Shown here: positions 6,950 to 15,280 of the stretch, piece after piece
Layout: each line of letters opens with the position of its first letter
Position numbering within the stretch: position 1 is the stretch's first letter
Made by a program: the position numbers and the translations under genes
From: an uncultured Acetatifactor sp.
Lineage (GTDB): Bacteria > Bacillota > Clostridia > Lachnospirales > Lachnospiraceae
Length of the DNA stretch: 29,018 bases
Assembly: GCA_948496895.1 (NCBI GenBank)
Contig: CAOOJO010000002.1
Location: 1-29,018, forward strand
Reading direction: 5' to 3'
Notes under the pieces: model-generated
The model's input: the letters and a program-made list of their open reading frames with translations, nothing else
The model's database searches: none
What the model was told of the DNA's origin: nothing

Positions 6950-7707
6950 GCGAAGCACCTCCTGATGGATTGATAAACGCGCTCTGCGGCGCAGAGCAGG
7001 ACCACCTCTCCCAGACACAGACAGACCGTGCACAGCGCCGCCTCCCTGCCCGGAAACTCATGCAGCATCCGATAAGGGCCGCAGAAAGGCGCAAGCGCCA
7101 GGGTATCACCGATGGAAGACAAACTGGTAGGCAGCATGGAGGCGAAGAAGACCAGAATCACCCCGGCTCCCAGGCTGATCCACATGTTCCGGCACATGGA
7201 GGAGAGGAGCAGCATGGCCGCCCCGGTGGGCAACAGCACTGCAAATTCAAAGGCCATGCCAGTGAGCATCTGGAAGCCTTCTCCTGTCCTGTCCGGGAAC
7301 CAGTGCATGCAGCAAAGCACCAGGGAGGCCGTTTCCAGGCACAGGGGAATCAGGCAGGCGGACAGCAATATCCCCAGCTTCCCCAGGAACAGGCCGGAGG
7401 GCCCAAGGGGCAGGGACTGGGCCTTCTGGATGGCATTATCCGCGTACTCCGTGTGGTAGAGCAGGCAGGCACCACAGACCAGGAGGAAGATGTTCAGCTG
7501 CGCCATGAGCTGCCAGTTGGCCTCCATCAGAATCCGGAAAGGGCTGCCCGGCTGGGAGGTAAAGGTCTCCGCCCGCACGGCCATGTTCACTACAGGCACC
7601 AGAGCCGCCAGCGCGCCGCCGCCGAGAAAGGTCTGGCAGAACCCCGTGCGCTTCATTTTCCGCGACTCCAGAAGCGGCAGGCAAAAGGGACTTACATAAG
7701 CTGTCAT
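6946..7707 (-). CDS. ABC-2 type permease, lantibiotic-protection MutE/EpiE-like
   Basis: A 253-residue integral membrane protein with about six spans ('FLGGGALAALVPVVNMAV', 'QLNIFLLVCGACLLYH', 'LGILLSACLIPLCLETASLVLCC', 'FAVLLPTGAAMLLLSSM', 'ISLGAGVILVFFASMLP', 'AALCTVCLCLGEVVLLCA'). The layout matches MutE/EpiE. The cytoplasmic motif 'YADNAIQKAQSLPL' after helix 2 corresponds to the conserved ExxxxxxxxxxSLP segment of this family. Start codon overlaps the ATPase stop by 4 bases and its stop overlaps the next permease start, so all three are translationally coupled. Confidence 0.8.
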   Translation of the reverse strand: MTAYVSPFCLPLLESRKMKRTGFCQTFLGGGALAALVPVVNMAVRAETFTSQPGSPFRILMEANWQLMAQLNIFLLVCGACLLYHTEYADNAIQKAQSLPLGPSGLFLGKLGILLSACLIPLCLETASLVLCCMHWFPDRTGEGFQMLTGMAFEFAVLLPTGAAMLLLSSMCRNMWISLGAGVILVFFASMLPTSLSSIGDTLALAPFCGPYRMLHEFPGREAALCTVCLCLGEVVLLCAAERVYQSIRRCFA

Positions 7708-8465
7708 CTCCGCTCACCTCGATTCCGGTTGTCGATGTCGATCATGGCGAGAAAGGTCTCCTCCAGGTTGTAGGTGGGCAGGCCCGCCGCCTCCGCGGTG
7801 CGCTTCATGGCCGCCATGGTTCCCTCAAACAGAAGCCTTCCGTGGTTTAAGATGCCGAAGTCGTCTGCCATCAGCTCCACCTCCGGCAGCAGGTGGGAGG
7901 ACACCAGGACGGTACAGTCGTACTTTTCCGGCAGGGAGCGCACCAAAGTGCGTATCTCATGGATGCCGATGGGGTCCAGCCCGTTGGTGGGCTCATCCAG
8001 GATTAAAATGGGCGGATGCCCCAGCAGCGCCCCCGCCAGGCCCAGCCGCTGCTTCATGCCCAGGGAATACCTTTTCGCCAGCCGCTTCCTGTGCTCCGTG
8101 AGTCCTACGATCTCCAGGGCGTCCTCCACGGCGGATTTGGGCAGCTGCAGGATGCGGCGCAGGATTTCCAGGTTCTCCTCCCCGGTGAGGTTCCCGTAGA
8201 AGGCGGGGGCCTCGATGAAGGAGCCCATGTCCCGCAGGATGGCCAGCCTGTCTTTTGGGTAGGTCCTGCCATTGATATGGAAGCTTCCGCCGGTGGGCCT
8301 TGTCAGACCCAGGAGCATCTTCATGGTGGTGGACTTCCCGGCGCCGTTGGGGCCCAGGAAGCCGTAGACGCTGCCCTTTTTGATATGGAGGCTTAAGTTG
8401 GACACGGCGGTGAAGTCGCCGTAGGATTTCGTGAGATTTTCCGTCTCGATGATGTTCGTGCTCAT
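7704..8465 (-). CDS. ABC transporter ATPase, lantibiotic-protection MutF/BcrA-like
   Basis: A 253-residue ATPase with Walker A GPNGAGKST, the signature in the lantibiotic-exporter form YSLGMKQRLGLAGAL, Walker B 'ILILDEPTNGLDP', and the switch histidine in 'VSSHLLPEVE'. ATG at 8465 follows AAAGGAG by 7 bases. The SLGMKQR signature and partnership with two different small permeases put it with MutF/NukF/SpaF or BcrA rather than with importers. Upstream, on its own strand, lies a direct-repeat operator shared with the two-component system at 15281-17548, so expression is probably induced by a peptide or envelope stress sensed by that kinase. Confidence 0.87.
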   Translation of the reverse strand: MSTNIIETENLTKSYGDFTAVSNLSLHIKKGSVYGFLGPNGAGKSTTMKMLLGLTRPTGGSFHINGRTYPKDRLAILRDMGSFIEAPAFYGNLTGEENLEILRRILQLPKSAVEDALEIVGLTEHRKRLAKRYSLGMKQRLGLAGALLGHPPILILDEPTNGLDPIGIHEIRTLVRSLPEKYDCTVLVSSHLLPEVELMADDFGILNHGRLLFEGTMAAMKRTAEAAGLPTYNLEETFLAMIDIDNRNRGERR

Positions 8466-8553
8466 GTCAGACTCCTTTTCGCTGTTGGTCTTGCGAATCG
8501 GCTCCAGGCTTTTTGCCGGGATGCTTCTGGCCCTTTGCCGATTGGCTAAGGCC

Positions 8554-8559
8554 AGTATA
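8554..8559 (-). promoter_or_regulatory. Candidate -10 box of the ABC exporter operon
   Basis: On the minus strand TATACT sits about 90 bases before the ATPase start and about 42 bases (centre to centre) from the direct-repeat operator. No good -35 hexamer is seen at 17 bases, as expected for a response-regulator-activated promoter. Confidence 0.4.
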
Positions 8560-8590
8560 GCGTCTCCTCTTTACGGCAACCTTTCCGCTG

Positions 8591-8606
8591 CCTTACGATT
8601 GCCTTA
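8591..8606 (-). promoter_or_regulatory. Direct-repeat operator TAAGG-N6-TAAGG (site A)
   Basis: Minus strand reads TAAGGCAATCGTAAGG, with a third imperfect half-site AAAGG 11 bases further toward the exporter. Fourteen of 16 positions match site B at 15197-15212 in front of the response regulator. Repeats spaced one helical turn apart are typical of OmpR/PhoB-type regulators. The AraC gene's stop codon lies inside the site. Confidence 0.6.
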
Positions 8607-9569
8607 CATTTGCATGCGCAATGTCTTCGGAATCTGAATGGGCTGGCGGATGACGACGTTCGCTTGGGCGGCGTTCTTTCTGTATTCACCTGGCGTACAG
8701 CCTACTCTTTCCCGAAACAGTCTATGGAAATATTCCACACTGTCATACCCAACCCGCCTGGAGATGCTCTGGGAGGATTCCTTTGTGGACAGGAGCAGGG
8801 ATTTGGCATGGGTCAGCCGGATATTCATGAGGGTCTCACTGAAGCTGGTGTGCATGTATTTCTTAAATAATCTACAGATATGCGTGGAAGAATAATTCAT
8901 GTGTTCTGCGAGCTGCTCCAGAGTGACGGTGGAATAGTTTTTCTGGATATATGAAAGCATGTCCATCATAATCTTGGAGGGGATGACTTTGGAGGAGAGC
9001 TGGGCATGCCTGCTGTTCTCCAGCATGGCGCACAACAACTCAATTATCTTTGCGTTCAGGAACAGGGTGGCACAGGGGCCATTGTCCTCACAGCTCGTGA
9101 TAATCTGTCTGATGTGCCGGATGCATTCCGGATTCTTGCCCTGAAAGAAGATGTAGCGGTAGAACTGTGGGAAGGCGGCATATTGAAGAAAGGACCCCAT
9201 GGGCGATTCCGGAAAGGCATATTTACAGATATTGGAGAGGAACCATTCGTTTCGAATCAGGATATTGACCAGAGTGCCGTGATTGGGGCCGGGACCGTAT
9301 ACGTTGTGGTAGACATTGGGATGTATGAGCAGGAAATCTCCTGTGGTCATCAACAGGGACTGTTCCTCGATGAGATTTGTGAAGTTGCCATTGAGAACAA
9401 AGTTGATTTCAAAGAAATCATGTGCATGCATATCACCGAGAGGCTCCTGGGGATGGAGACAGACATAGGCATCGTCCTCCTTTCTGGGGCAGAAAGAATC
9501 CATATGGAATAGAAAATCATCTTCGATGGGTATGGTATCATAGCCGTTTGGGTTTGTCAAATTTGTCAT
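8604..9569 (-). CDS. AraC-family transcriptional regulator with cupin sensor domain
   Basis: A 321-residue regulator. The N-terminal cupin-like half includes 'HAHDFFEINFVLNGNFTNLIEEQSLLMTTGDFLLIHPNVYH'. The C-terminal double helix-turn-helix includes 'TLEQLAEHMNYSSTHICRLFKKYMHTSF' and the second-helix motif 'ISRRVGYDSVEYFHRLFRERVGCTPGEYRK'. The frame extends to a TTG at 9581, but GGAGG is within that extension. ATG at 9569 is 5 bases behind it and is chosen, with the adjacent ATG at 9572 as alternative. It diverges from the sugar importer operon at 9856 and is the likely sugar-responsive activator of it. A clear own promoter lies at 9612-9640. Confidence 0.9.
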   Translation of the reverse strand: MTNLTNPNGYDTIPIEDDFLFHMDSFCPRKEDDAYVCLHPQEPLGDMHAHDFFEINFVLNGNFTNLIEEQSLLMTTGDFLLIHPNVYHNVYGPGPNHGTLVNILIRNEWFLSNICKYAFPESPMGSFLQYAAFPQFYRYIFFQGKNPECIRHIRQIITSCEDNGPCATLFLNAKIIELLCAMLENSRHAQLSSKVIPSKIMMDMLSYIQKNYSTVTLEQLAEHMNYSSTHICRLFKKYMHTSFSETLMNIRLTHAKSLLLSTKESSQSISRRVGYDSVEYFHRLFRERVGCTPGEYRKNAAQANVVIRQPIQIPKTLRMQM

Positions 9570-9611
9570 CATTCCCTCCAATTATATTAAATCAACTTAA
9601 AATATGGAAAT

Positions 9612-9640
9612 ACTATAACATTTGTGTTGAAATAAGTCAA
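9612..9640 (-). promoter_or_regulatory. Promoter of the AraC-family gene
   Basis: Minus strand TTGACT (9640-9635), 17-base spacer, TATAGT (9617-9612). Predicted transcription start is near 9605, about 36 bases before the chosen start codon. Confidence 0.65.
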
Positions 9641-9662
9641 TAAAAGAAGAAAATCGAGGTCA

Positions 9663-9691
9663 TTTACAGAAGAGAGAAATAGTAATATACT
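9663..9691 (+). promoter_or_regulatory. Candidate promoter of the sugar importer operon
   Basis: TTTACA (9663-9668), 17-base spacer, TATACT (9686-9691). The start would be near 9698, leaving a 5' leader of about 158 bases that is very A-rich and in which I see no defined structure. The -35 boxes of this and the divergent AraC promoter are only 22 bases apart, so one bound regulator could affect both. The whole gap 9570-9855 is otherwise plain AT-rich DNA. Confidence 0.55.
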
Positions 9692-9855
9692 TGGACAAAA
9701 GAACGGAGAGAAAACAAAATTATACAAAACGACCAAGTAAATTAAAAAGAAAAATGAATATACATAAAAAATAACGAGAAATTTTTACGCTATTTTAGTA
9801 TTTTATCCATAAAAAAGAAAAATACGATATGAGAAAGAATGGAGGTGTTTCATAG

Positions 9856-10839
9856 GTGGGAAGGTACAGCAACTCTGAGAAAAAAGGTGAGGCGAAGCGT
9901 AAGAGAAAGAGGGGAAGATGGCGAAAGTCCGATACAGAGCTTTCCTTCATGGCATTGCCCACCGTTGTCTGGTTCCTTGCTTTTTCTTATCTCCCTTTCA
10001 TGGGAATCCTGCTCGCTTTCAAGGAATTTAAGCATATGCCGGGGCACAATTTCCTGGGCAGCATTCTGTTGAGCGAGTGGGTGGGACTGGATAATTTCAG
10101 ATACTTCTTCATGTCCGACAATATGTTGATGTTGTTGCGCAATACAGTCTGCTACAGCGCAGTGTTTCTGATTTTAGGAACTGTGATACCGGTGACTTTC
10201 GCACTGATTATCCAGGAAATCCACAGCCGTTGGAAAGCGAAGGCCTACCAGACCATGATGTTCCTGCCCCGCTTCCTGTCCTGGGTCATCGTAGCCTATT
10301 TTACCTATGCGCTGCTGCAGCCGGACAAGGGACTGGTGAACCAAATTCTGGCGCTTTTCGGGAAAGAGAAGGTCATGTGGTACAGCGAACCGGCATTCTG
10401 GCCCTTTTTCCTGGTGGCCATGAACGTGTGGAAGGGCACAGGAAATGGGATGGTAATCTATCTGGCCGCTATCGCTGGCATTGACCAGGAGCTTTATGAC
10501 GCGGCATCCGTGGACGGGGCATCTAAGTTCCAACAGGCGATTCACGTGACTCTGCCCTGTATACGGGTGACAATCATCATCTTGTTCATCCTTTCGGTGG
10601 GCAGTCTGTTCCGGTCAGATTTCGGCCTGTTCTATCAGGTGACTCAGGGACTGCCCTCTGCCTTGAACAAGGTGGCCTCCACCTTTGATACCTATATCTA
10701 CCTGGCTATGTATAAGGGAAGCCTTTCCATGGGGCGGCAGTCCGCTGCTTCTGTGTTTCAGTCCGTGACCAGCACAGTCTTGATATTGGCGACAAACTGG
10801 ATTGTATCGAAGATTGACGATGACAGCCGTCTACTGTAG
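9856..10839 (+). CDS. Carbohydrate ABC transporter permease, LplB-like
   Basis: A 327-residue inner-membrane subunit of a CUT1-type sugar importer. A basic N-terminus ('KKGEAKRKRKRGRWRKS') precedes six predicted spans. The EAA-like loop is 'YDAASVDGASKFQQAIHVTLPCIR'. 'MALPTVVWFLAFSYLPFMGILLAFKEF' is characteristic of the LplB group. The start is GTG at 9856, placed 10 bases after GGAGG (9841-9845). No in-frame ATG fits this RBS. It is the first gene of a four-gene operon with a second permease, a binding lipoprotein and an ADP-ribosylglycohydrolase-family protein. LplB/YtcP systems usually import oligosaccharides. The ATPase is not here and is probably a shared MsmK-type protein encoded elsewhere. 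Confidence 0.88.
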   Translation: MGRYSNSEKKGEAKRKRKRGRWRKSDTELSFMALPTVVWFLAFSYLPFMGILLAFKEFKHMPGHNFLGSILLSEWVGLDNFRYFFMSDNMLMLLRNTVCYSAVFLILGTVIPVTFALIIQEIHSRWKAKAYQTMMFLPRFLSWVIVAYFTYALLQPDKGLVNQILALFGKEKVMWYSEPAFWPFFLVAMNVWKGTGNGMVIYLAAIAGIDQELYDAASVDGASKFQQAIHVTLPCIRVTIIILFILSVGSLFRSDFGLFYQVTQGLPSALNKVASTFDTYIYLAMYKGSLSMGRQSAASVFQSVTSTVLILATNWIVSKIDDDSRLL

Positions 10840-10851
10840 GAGGACAGAGAG

Positions 10852-11772
10852 ATGAAGGAAAACAGACCATACAGTGGGAAGAAATTCAATCAGATCGGCC
10901 ATGCCACCAATATCTTGTTCAATATTATACTATTGACATTTGCCCTGCTCTGTGCGCTACCGGTGGTGTACATCTTCATCATCTCCATTTCCTCGGAGAG
11001 TTCCCTGCGGCAGTACGGATACCGGATTATACCAGAGAGCCTTTCCATGGACGCGTACCGCTTCCTGTGGAACGAGCGGAGTCAGATTTTCCGTTCTCTG
11101 TTCAATTCCGTGACAGTGACGGTCTCTGGCACCCTGCTAGGGCTTTCGCTGACCACTTTGATGGGGTATGTGCTGTCCAGGCATGAATACAGGCTGAATG
11201 GATTCCTGACTTGGCTGGTGTTCATCCCTATGATGTTCAGCGGCGGCATGGTGGCATCCTACGTGATTAACCGCAACCTCTACCACCTGAGCAACACGCT
11301 GTGGGTGATTATACTGACCATGGCCTGCTCCCCGTTCAACATCACGATTTGCACGACGTTCTTTAAGACCACGATACCAGAGGGAATCGTGGAGTCGGCC
11401 AAAATCGAGGGTGCGGGCCACTTCTATATCTTTGTGAAGGTAGTGCTGCCTATCGCAAAGCCCTTGCTGGCCACCATAGGGCTGTTCCTGTGCTTTGAGT
11501 ACTGGAACGAATGGAGCACGTCCATGCTCTATATCAACAAAAAGGAACTGTATACCCTGCAGGCGATGCTGAACGGTATTCTGGCAAACATCGAATTCAT
11601 TGCCAGCAACCCTCAGATGCTGGTGAGCAATGCGCAATATGTAAAGAGCATGCCCAGCGAGTCGATGCGTATGGCAATCGTTATGGTAATCGTGATTCCA
11701 ATCTGCTGCGTCTATCCATTCTTCCAGAAATACTTCGTGGGAGGGATGACCATCGGCGCAGTGAAGGGATAG
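10852..11772 (+). CDS. Carbohydrate ABC transporter permease, YtcP-like
   Basis: The second permease of the importer has 306 residues with six predicted spans, beginning with 'NILFNIILLTFALLCALPVVYIFIISISSESSL', a typical opening for YtcP/AraQ-like proteins. The EAA loop is 'ESAKIEGAGHFYIFVKVVLPIAKP'. The C-terminus 'FFQKYFVGGMTIGAVKG' is the characteristic end of this family. ATG at 10852 follows AGGAGGACAGAGAG, 12 bases after the end of the first permease gene. Confidence 0.9.
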   Translation: MKENRPYSGKKFNQIGHATNILFNIILLTFALLCALPVVYIFIISISSESSLRQYGYRIIPESLSMDAYRFLWNERSQIFRSLFNSVTVTVSGTLLGLSLTTLMGYVLSRHEYRLNGFLTWLVFIPMMFSGGMVASYVINRNLYHLSNTLWVIILTMACSPFNITICTTFFKTTIPEGIVESAKIEGAGHFYIFVKVVLPIAKPLLATIGLFLCFEYWNEWSTSMLYINKKELYTLQAMLNGILANIEFIASNPQMLVSNAQYVKSMPSESMRMAIVMVIVIPICCVYPFFQKYFVGGMTIGAVKG

Positions 11773-11796
11773 CGCATAGAAAAAGGAGGAAAATCC

Positions 11797-13311
11797 ATGA
11801 AAAAAACAAGAAAAGCAATGTCATTGGTATTGGGCAGCCTGTTGCTCACGGCATCTCTGGCGGGATGCGGAAAAGGGGACGCGGGGAATGCTCAGGATTC
11901 TCAGAGTTCTGCAAGTCTTCAGAATTCCGAGCAGGAATTCGTTTCTTCGCAGGAGGAGTCTCAGACTGGGGGACAGGATACGGAAGAACTGGTAGAGCTG
12001 ACATGGATTTTGCAGACCGGCTCGCCTGACGGTCTGGATGTCTGGCTGGAAAAGGCTAACGAATATCTGGCGGAACAGATTGGGGTAAAATTGAATCTGG
12101 AATTCTATAACAAAGAGCAAATTAGTACTATCCGTCAGAGCAACAGTGGCTTCGACATAGTCTTTACAGAGGGTAATGTGTTCTACGAGGAACAGAAGAT
12201 AGGTGTCTATGCAGATATTGCTCCTTATCTGGAAACAGTGGGGAAAGAGATGTATGATGCCTTCCCGGCAGCGCTTTGGGACGCTGTAAACATAGATGGG
12301 GGGATTTATGCTGTACCAGTATACAAAGATATCTCTCAGAGTTTCTTTTTCTTCTGGGATGCGGATGTCTGTGAGACCTATGACGTGGACTATACCCAGT
12401 TCAACTCCCTACAGTCGCCGGGACTCACAGAAGCACTGCTGAAAATCAAGGAGGGGACAGGAGAGCGCTCGGTGCCCTTAGGAGGGGGAGAGCCGCAGGG
12501 CGTGGTCGAGACAAAGTACGACAATCTGAATCTATGCAATGTCTTAGGGGTAGCCTATGGCGACAGCCAGGGTAAGGTAGTCAGCGTGTTTGAACAGGAG
12601 GATGTGCTGGCAGACCTCAGGGTGCTCCGGGAATGGTATGAGAAAGGAATCATCAACTCCGATGCTAATGTTACAGATAATATACCGGAGTATAGGGTGT
12701 TCAGGATGATTCAGGCATGGCCCTCTTTCGCGACTTCCCTGAGTCGGCTTACGGAGTGCAATGTAGAGTGCACTCAATGGGGGAACACGGTCATGTCCAA
12801 TAGCACAATTACGGCATGCCTGAATACGGTGTCCTCCAACTGCAAGAATCCAGAGAAAGCGGTAGAATTCTTGAATTTCGTAAATACAGACACGAAATTC
12901 AGAGACATGCTCAAATATGGCATTGAGGGAGAGACTTTCCAGTATAATGACCAAGGTACGGTTACCATGCTGGACTCAGACACAAAATGGTCGATGCCGA
13001 ACTTCATGGTGGGTAACTTCTTCGTTAATACGCCCCAGGATACAGAGGGCGAGCAGATGACGGAGATTAAGCAACAGAACGAAAGGGCAGTGGTCTCCAT
13101 CGGCATAGGGTTGGTCATCGACCGCTCAGGGTTCGAGGATGAGCTGGCCAATTGCAATGAAATCTACAACCGCTACTCTAGGGATCTGATGACAGGGGCG
13201 GCGAATCCGGAGACAGTAGTGCCCCAGATGCTGGAGGAACTGAAGTCGGCAGGCCTGGATACCATCATCGAACAGGTGCAGGCCCAGGTGGACGCGCATC
13301 TTTCGAAATGA
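11797..13311 (+). CDS. Extracellular solute-binding lipoprotein of the sugar importer
   Basis: A 504-residue lipoprotein with signal peptide 'MKKTRKAMSLVLGSLLLTASLAGC' and lipobox LAGC. A Ser/Gln/Glu-rich tether precedes a family 1 extracellular solute-binding domain starting near residue 65 ('VELTWILQTGSPDGLDVWLEKANEYLAEQIGVKLNLEFY'). The last ~140 residues ('ERAVVSIGIGLVIDRSGFEDELANCNEIYNRY') resemble the DUF3502 end common in LplA-type binding proteins. It captures a carbohydrate outside the cell and delivers it to the two permeases upstream. ATG at 11797 follows AAAGGAGGAAAATCC. The substrate cannot be read from sequence. Confidence 0.9.
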   Translation: MKKTRKAMSLVLGSLLLTASLAGCGKGDAGNAQDSQSSASLQNSEQEFVSSQEESQTGGQDTEELVELTWILQTGSPDGLDVWLEKANEYLAEQIGVKLNLEFYNKEQISTIRQSNSGFDIVFTEGNVFYEEQKIGVYADIAPYLETVGKEMYDAFPAALWDAVNIDGGIYAVPVYKDISQSFFFFWDADVCETYDVDYTQFNSLQSPGLTEALLKIKEGTGERSVPLGGGEPQGVVETKYDNLNLCNVLGVAYGDSQGKVVSVFEQEDVLADLRVLREWYEKGIINSDANVTDNIPEYRVFRMIQAWPSFATSLSRLTECNVECTQWGNTVMSNSTITACLNTVSSNCKNPEKAVEFLNFVNTDTKFRDMLKYGIEGETFQYNDQGTVTMLDSDTKWSMPNFMVGNFFVNTPQDTEGEQMTEIKQQNERAVVSIGIGLVIDRSGFEDELANCNEIYNRYSRDLMTGAANPETVVPQMLEELKSAGLDTIIEQVQAQVDAHLSK

Positions 13312-13337
13312 CCGGAATGAGAAGAGGGAGATAAGAA

Positions 13338-15128
13338 ATGGAGCTGTGTTTCGAGGAATACAGAAAAAAGGTAGAGGGATGCTTTCTGGGAAAGTCTGTG
13401 GGCGGCACGCTGGGGATGAGATACGAGGGCGACCTCGGCACCCATGACATTACCTATTACGACCCGGTGCCGGACAAGATGCTGCCCAATGACGATCTGG
13501 ATTTCCAGGTGGTGAACCTGGAGACGCTTCTGAGGACGGGGCTTCCCGTGTGCCGGTTCCACCTGGGGGAGCTCTGGAAATACCATGTGGCGGACAGCGC
13601 TCCGGACGAGTACGGCGTGTCCATCAGCAACCACGCGCTGAAACTCTATGCGCCTTTAAGCGGCATCTACCGGAATAAGTTCTACGCCGGGATGGGAGGT
13701 GCCATCCGAAGCGAGCTGTGGGCCTGCCTGGCCCCGGCCAACCCGACTCTGGCCGCAGCCCTGGCCAGGGAGGATGCCTGCATGGATCATACGGAGGACG
13801 GCCTGTACGCGGAGATGTTCCTGGCTGCCGTGGAGAGCGCGGCTTTTGTGGAGACGGATATCGGGAAGCTGATAGAAGCCGGGCTGGAACAGATACCGGA
13901 GGGCAACCGTCTGCGGAATGCTATTCAGGATACTATGGGCTGGTGGGAACAGTACCACGATGCGAAAGAGGTCAGAAAGGAAATCCTTGGGAAATATTAT
14001 GTGGATAACTGGACGGATGTGGCCATCAACCTGTCCTTCATCGTCCTTTCCCTGATTGCAGGCGGAGGGGACTTTGGCAAAGCAATCTGTACTGCCGTGT
14101 CGCTGGGGTATGATGCCGACTGTACAGGTGCCACTACAGGAGCAATCATGGGCATCCTGAAATCCGGACAGATTGACAGCAAGTGGACAGACCCCATCGG
14201 GAATGACCTGGTGCTTTCCTCCGGCATAATCAACATGCATGAAAAGGGATCCGTGAGCGACTTTTGCGACACTGTGGTTTCGGTTGCCATGGAAGTGCAG
14301 AAATTCTATAAGACGGATGTCCGCTTTACAGATTGCGGGGACTTTCGGGCTGCCCCTATGGCACCTGCCTGGTGTGGGTGCTTTGAGGAAATCTACAGTT
14401 GGAAGGCAGGGGAACGCGAGTCCCTGGTAGCGGTGAAGCCGGTTCTGATCAGCCTGTGCTACCCTGAAAATGTGGCCGCCATTCCAGGACAGGAGATGGA
14501 ATATTCCATTCGGGTGGCGAATACCTCCGGAAGGGAGCTGAGAGGGAGCCTTCGGCTGGATGTGCCCCAGCACTGGAGCGTCATGGGATACTGCCCTGAG
14601 ATACATATGGATGTAGGGGAGGCGCTTTTCATTCCTTTCCGTGTGGTGGCGGATATGGCCAGAAAGCGGGTGCTTCTGAATCTTCTGACCATGAAGTTTG
14701 AACTGAACGGCCTGTGCTTTGACGTGGAGGCAGGGCTGCCTGTGTCGATGCCCTGGGAGGTGGAGAATCTGAAGACCGGAACAGTGACTAGGTTCGAGGC
14801 GGAGACGCTCTATTTTACGGTTCCGGAGGGAGCTTGCCAGTATCGGACGAAGCTTAAGGTCCCGGTGGGGAAACAGGTGAGGATATCGGCTGGAGGAACC
14901 AGGGCGTTCCGGCTCCTGCTCAATGGCGAGGAGGTTTCCAGTGGCGACGGAAGCTTTTATGTCCCCACCCTGCACCGCGATGATTCCTGGGTCTACGCCA
15001 CCTTGAAATCAGATGAGAACGAGGTTGAGGTGGCGTTTGAGGAGGGAAAGGAGGGGGAGTTCTACCTGGGATTCGGAACTACAGCGGGCTGTGCTGTATG
15101 GCTCGACAATATCGAGCGCTATGTGTAG
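13338..15128 (+). CDS. ADP-ribosylglycohydrolase-family protein with C-terminal beta domains
   Basis: 596 residues. The first ~320 are an ADP-ribosylglycohydrolase (DraG/ARH) fold: N-terminal 'GCFLGKSVGGTLG', an acidic motif 'LPNDDLDFQV' in the position of the family's DD[ST] metal ligand, and 'GYDADCTGATTGAIMG', the second metal-binding motif. The remaining ~275 residues are predicted beta-rich modules, with a NEW3-like stretch 'VLISLCYPENVAAIPGQEMEYSIRVANTSGRELRG' and a final jelly-roll-like piece. DraG-fold enzymes cleave N- or O-glycosidic bonds to ADP-ribose. Members in sugar operons may instead act on a glycoside of the imported compound. ATG at 13338 follows AGAGGGAGATAAGA. It is last in the operon, ahead of the terminator at 15156. 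Confidence 0.85.
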   Translation: MELCFEEYRKKVEGCFLGKSVGGTLGMRYEGDLGTHDITYYDPVPDKMLPNDDLDFQVVNLETLLRTGLPVCRFHLGELWKYHVADSAPDEYGVSISNHALKLYAPLSGIYRNKFYAGMGGAIRSELWACLAPANPTLAAALAREDACMDHTEDGLYAEMFLAAVESAAFVETDIGKLIEAGLEQIPEGNRLRNAIQDTMGWWEQYHDAKEVRKEILGKYYVDNWTDVAINLSFIVLSLIAGGGDFGKAICTAVSLGYDADCTGATTGAIMGILKSGQIDSKWTDPIGNDLVLSSGIINMHEKGSVSDFCDTVVSVAMEVQKFYKTDVRFTDCGDFRAAPMAPAWCGCFEEIYSWKAGERESLVAVKPVLISLCYPENVAAIPGQEMEYSIRVANTSGRELRGSLRLDVPQHWSVMGYCPEIHMDVGEALFIPFRVVADMARKRVLLNLLTMKFELNGLCFDVEAGLPVSMPWEVENLKTGTVTRFEAETLYFTVPEGACQYRTKLKVPVGKQVRISAGGTRAFRLLLNGEEVSSGDGSFYVPTLHRDDSWVYATLKSDENEVEVAFEEGKEGEFYLGFGTTAGCAVWLDNIERYV

Positions 15129-15155
15129 CGGCCGATTCTATACATGATAGCAGGA

Positions 15156-15196
15156 AGCCTGGCAGATGTGGCATTTTGTCCTCTGCCGGGCTTTTT
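15156..15196 (+). terminator. Intrinsic terminator of the sugar importer operon
   Basis: AGCCTGGCAGA (15156-15166) pairs over 11 bases with TCTGCCGGGCT (15182-15192), with one G-U pair, followed by TTTTT. It ends immediately before the operator at 15197. Confidence 0.85.
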
Positions 15197-15223
15197 CCTT
15201 ACAATTACCTTATATTTTCTTAA
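15197..15223 (+). promoter_or_regulatory. Direct-repeat operator (site B) of the two-component system
   Basis: CCTTAC (15197), CCTTAT (15208) and TCTTAA (15218) are spaced 11 and 10 bases apart. On the minus strand the first two read TAAGGTAATTGTAAGG, matching site A (8591-8606) at 14 of 16 positions. A candidate -10 TATCAT is at 15252-15257 with no good -35, fitting activated autoregulation. Confidence 0.6.
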
Positions 15224-15280
15224 CTTTATGAAAAGGAACGGGAAAATGTGGTATCATGGCTTTAAAGAGAGGTGCTGAGC

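Noticed and set aside
6946..8465. Producer-immunity role for the MutFEG-type exporter
   Set aside because: No lantibiotic precursor, LanM/LanB/C enzyme or processing protease is visible in the window, so a stand-alone resistance pump is the more careful reading.
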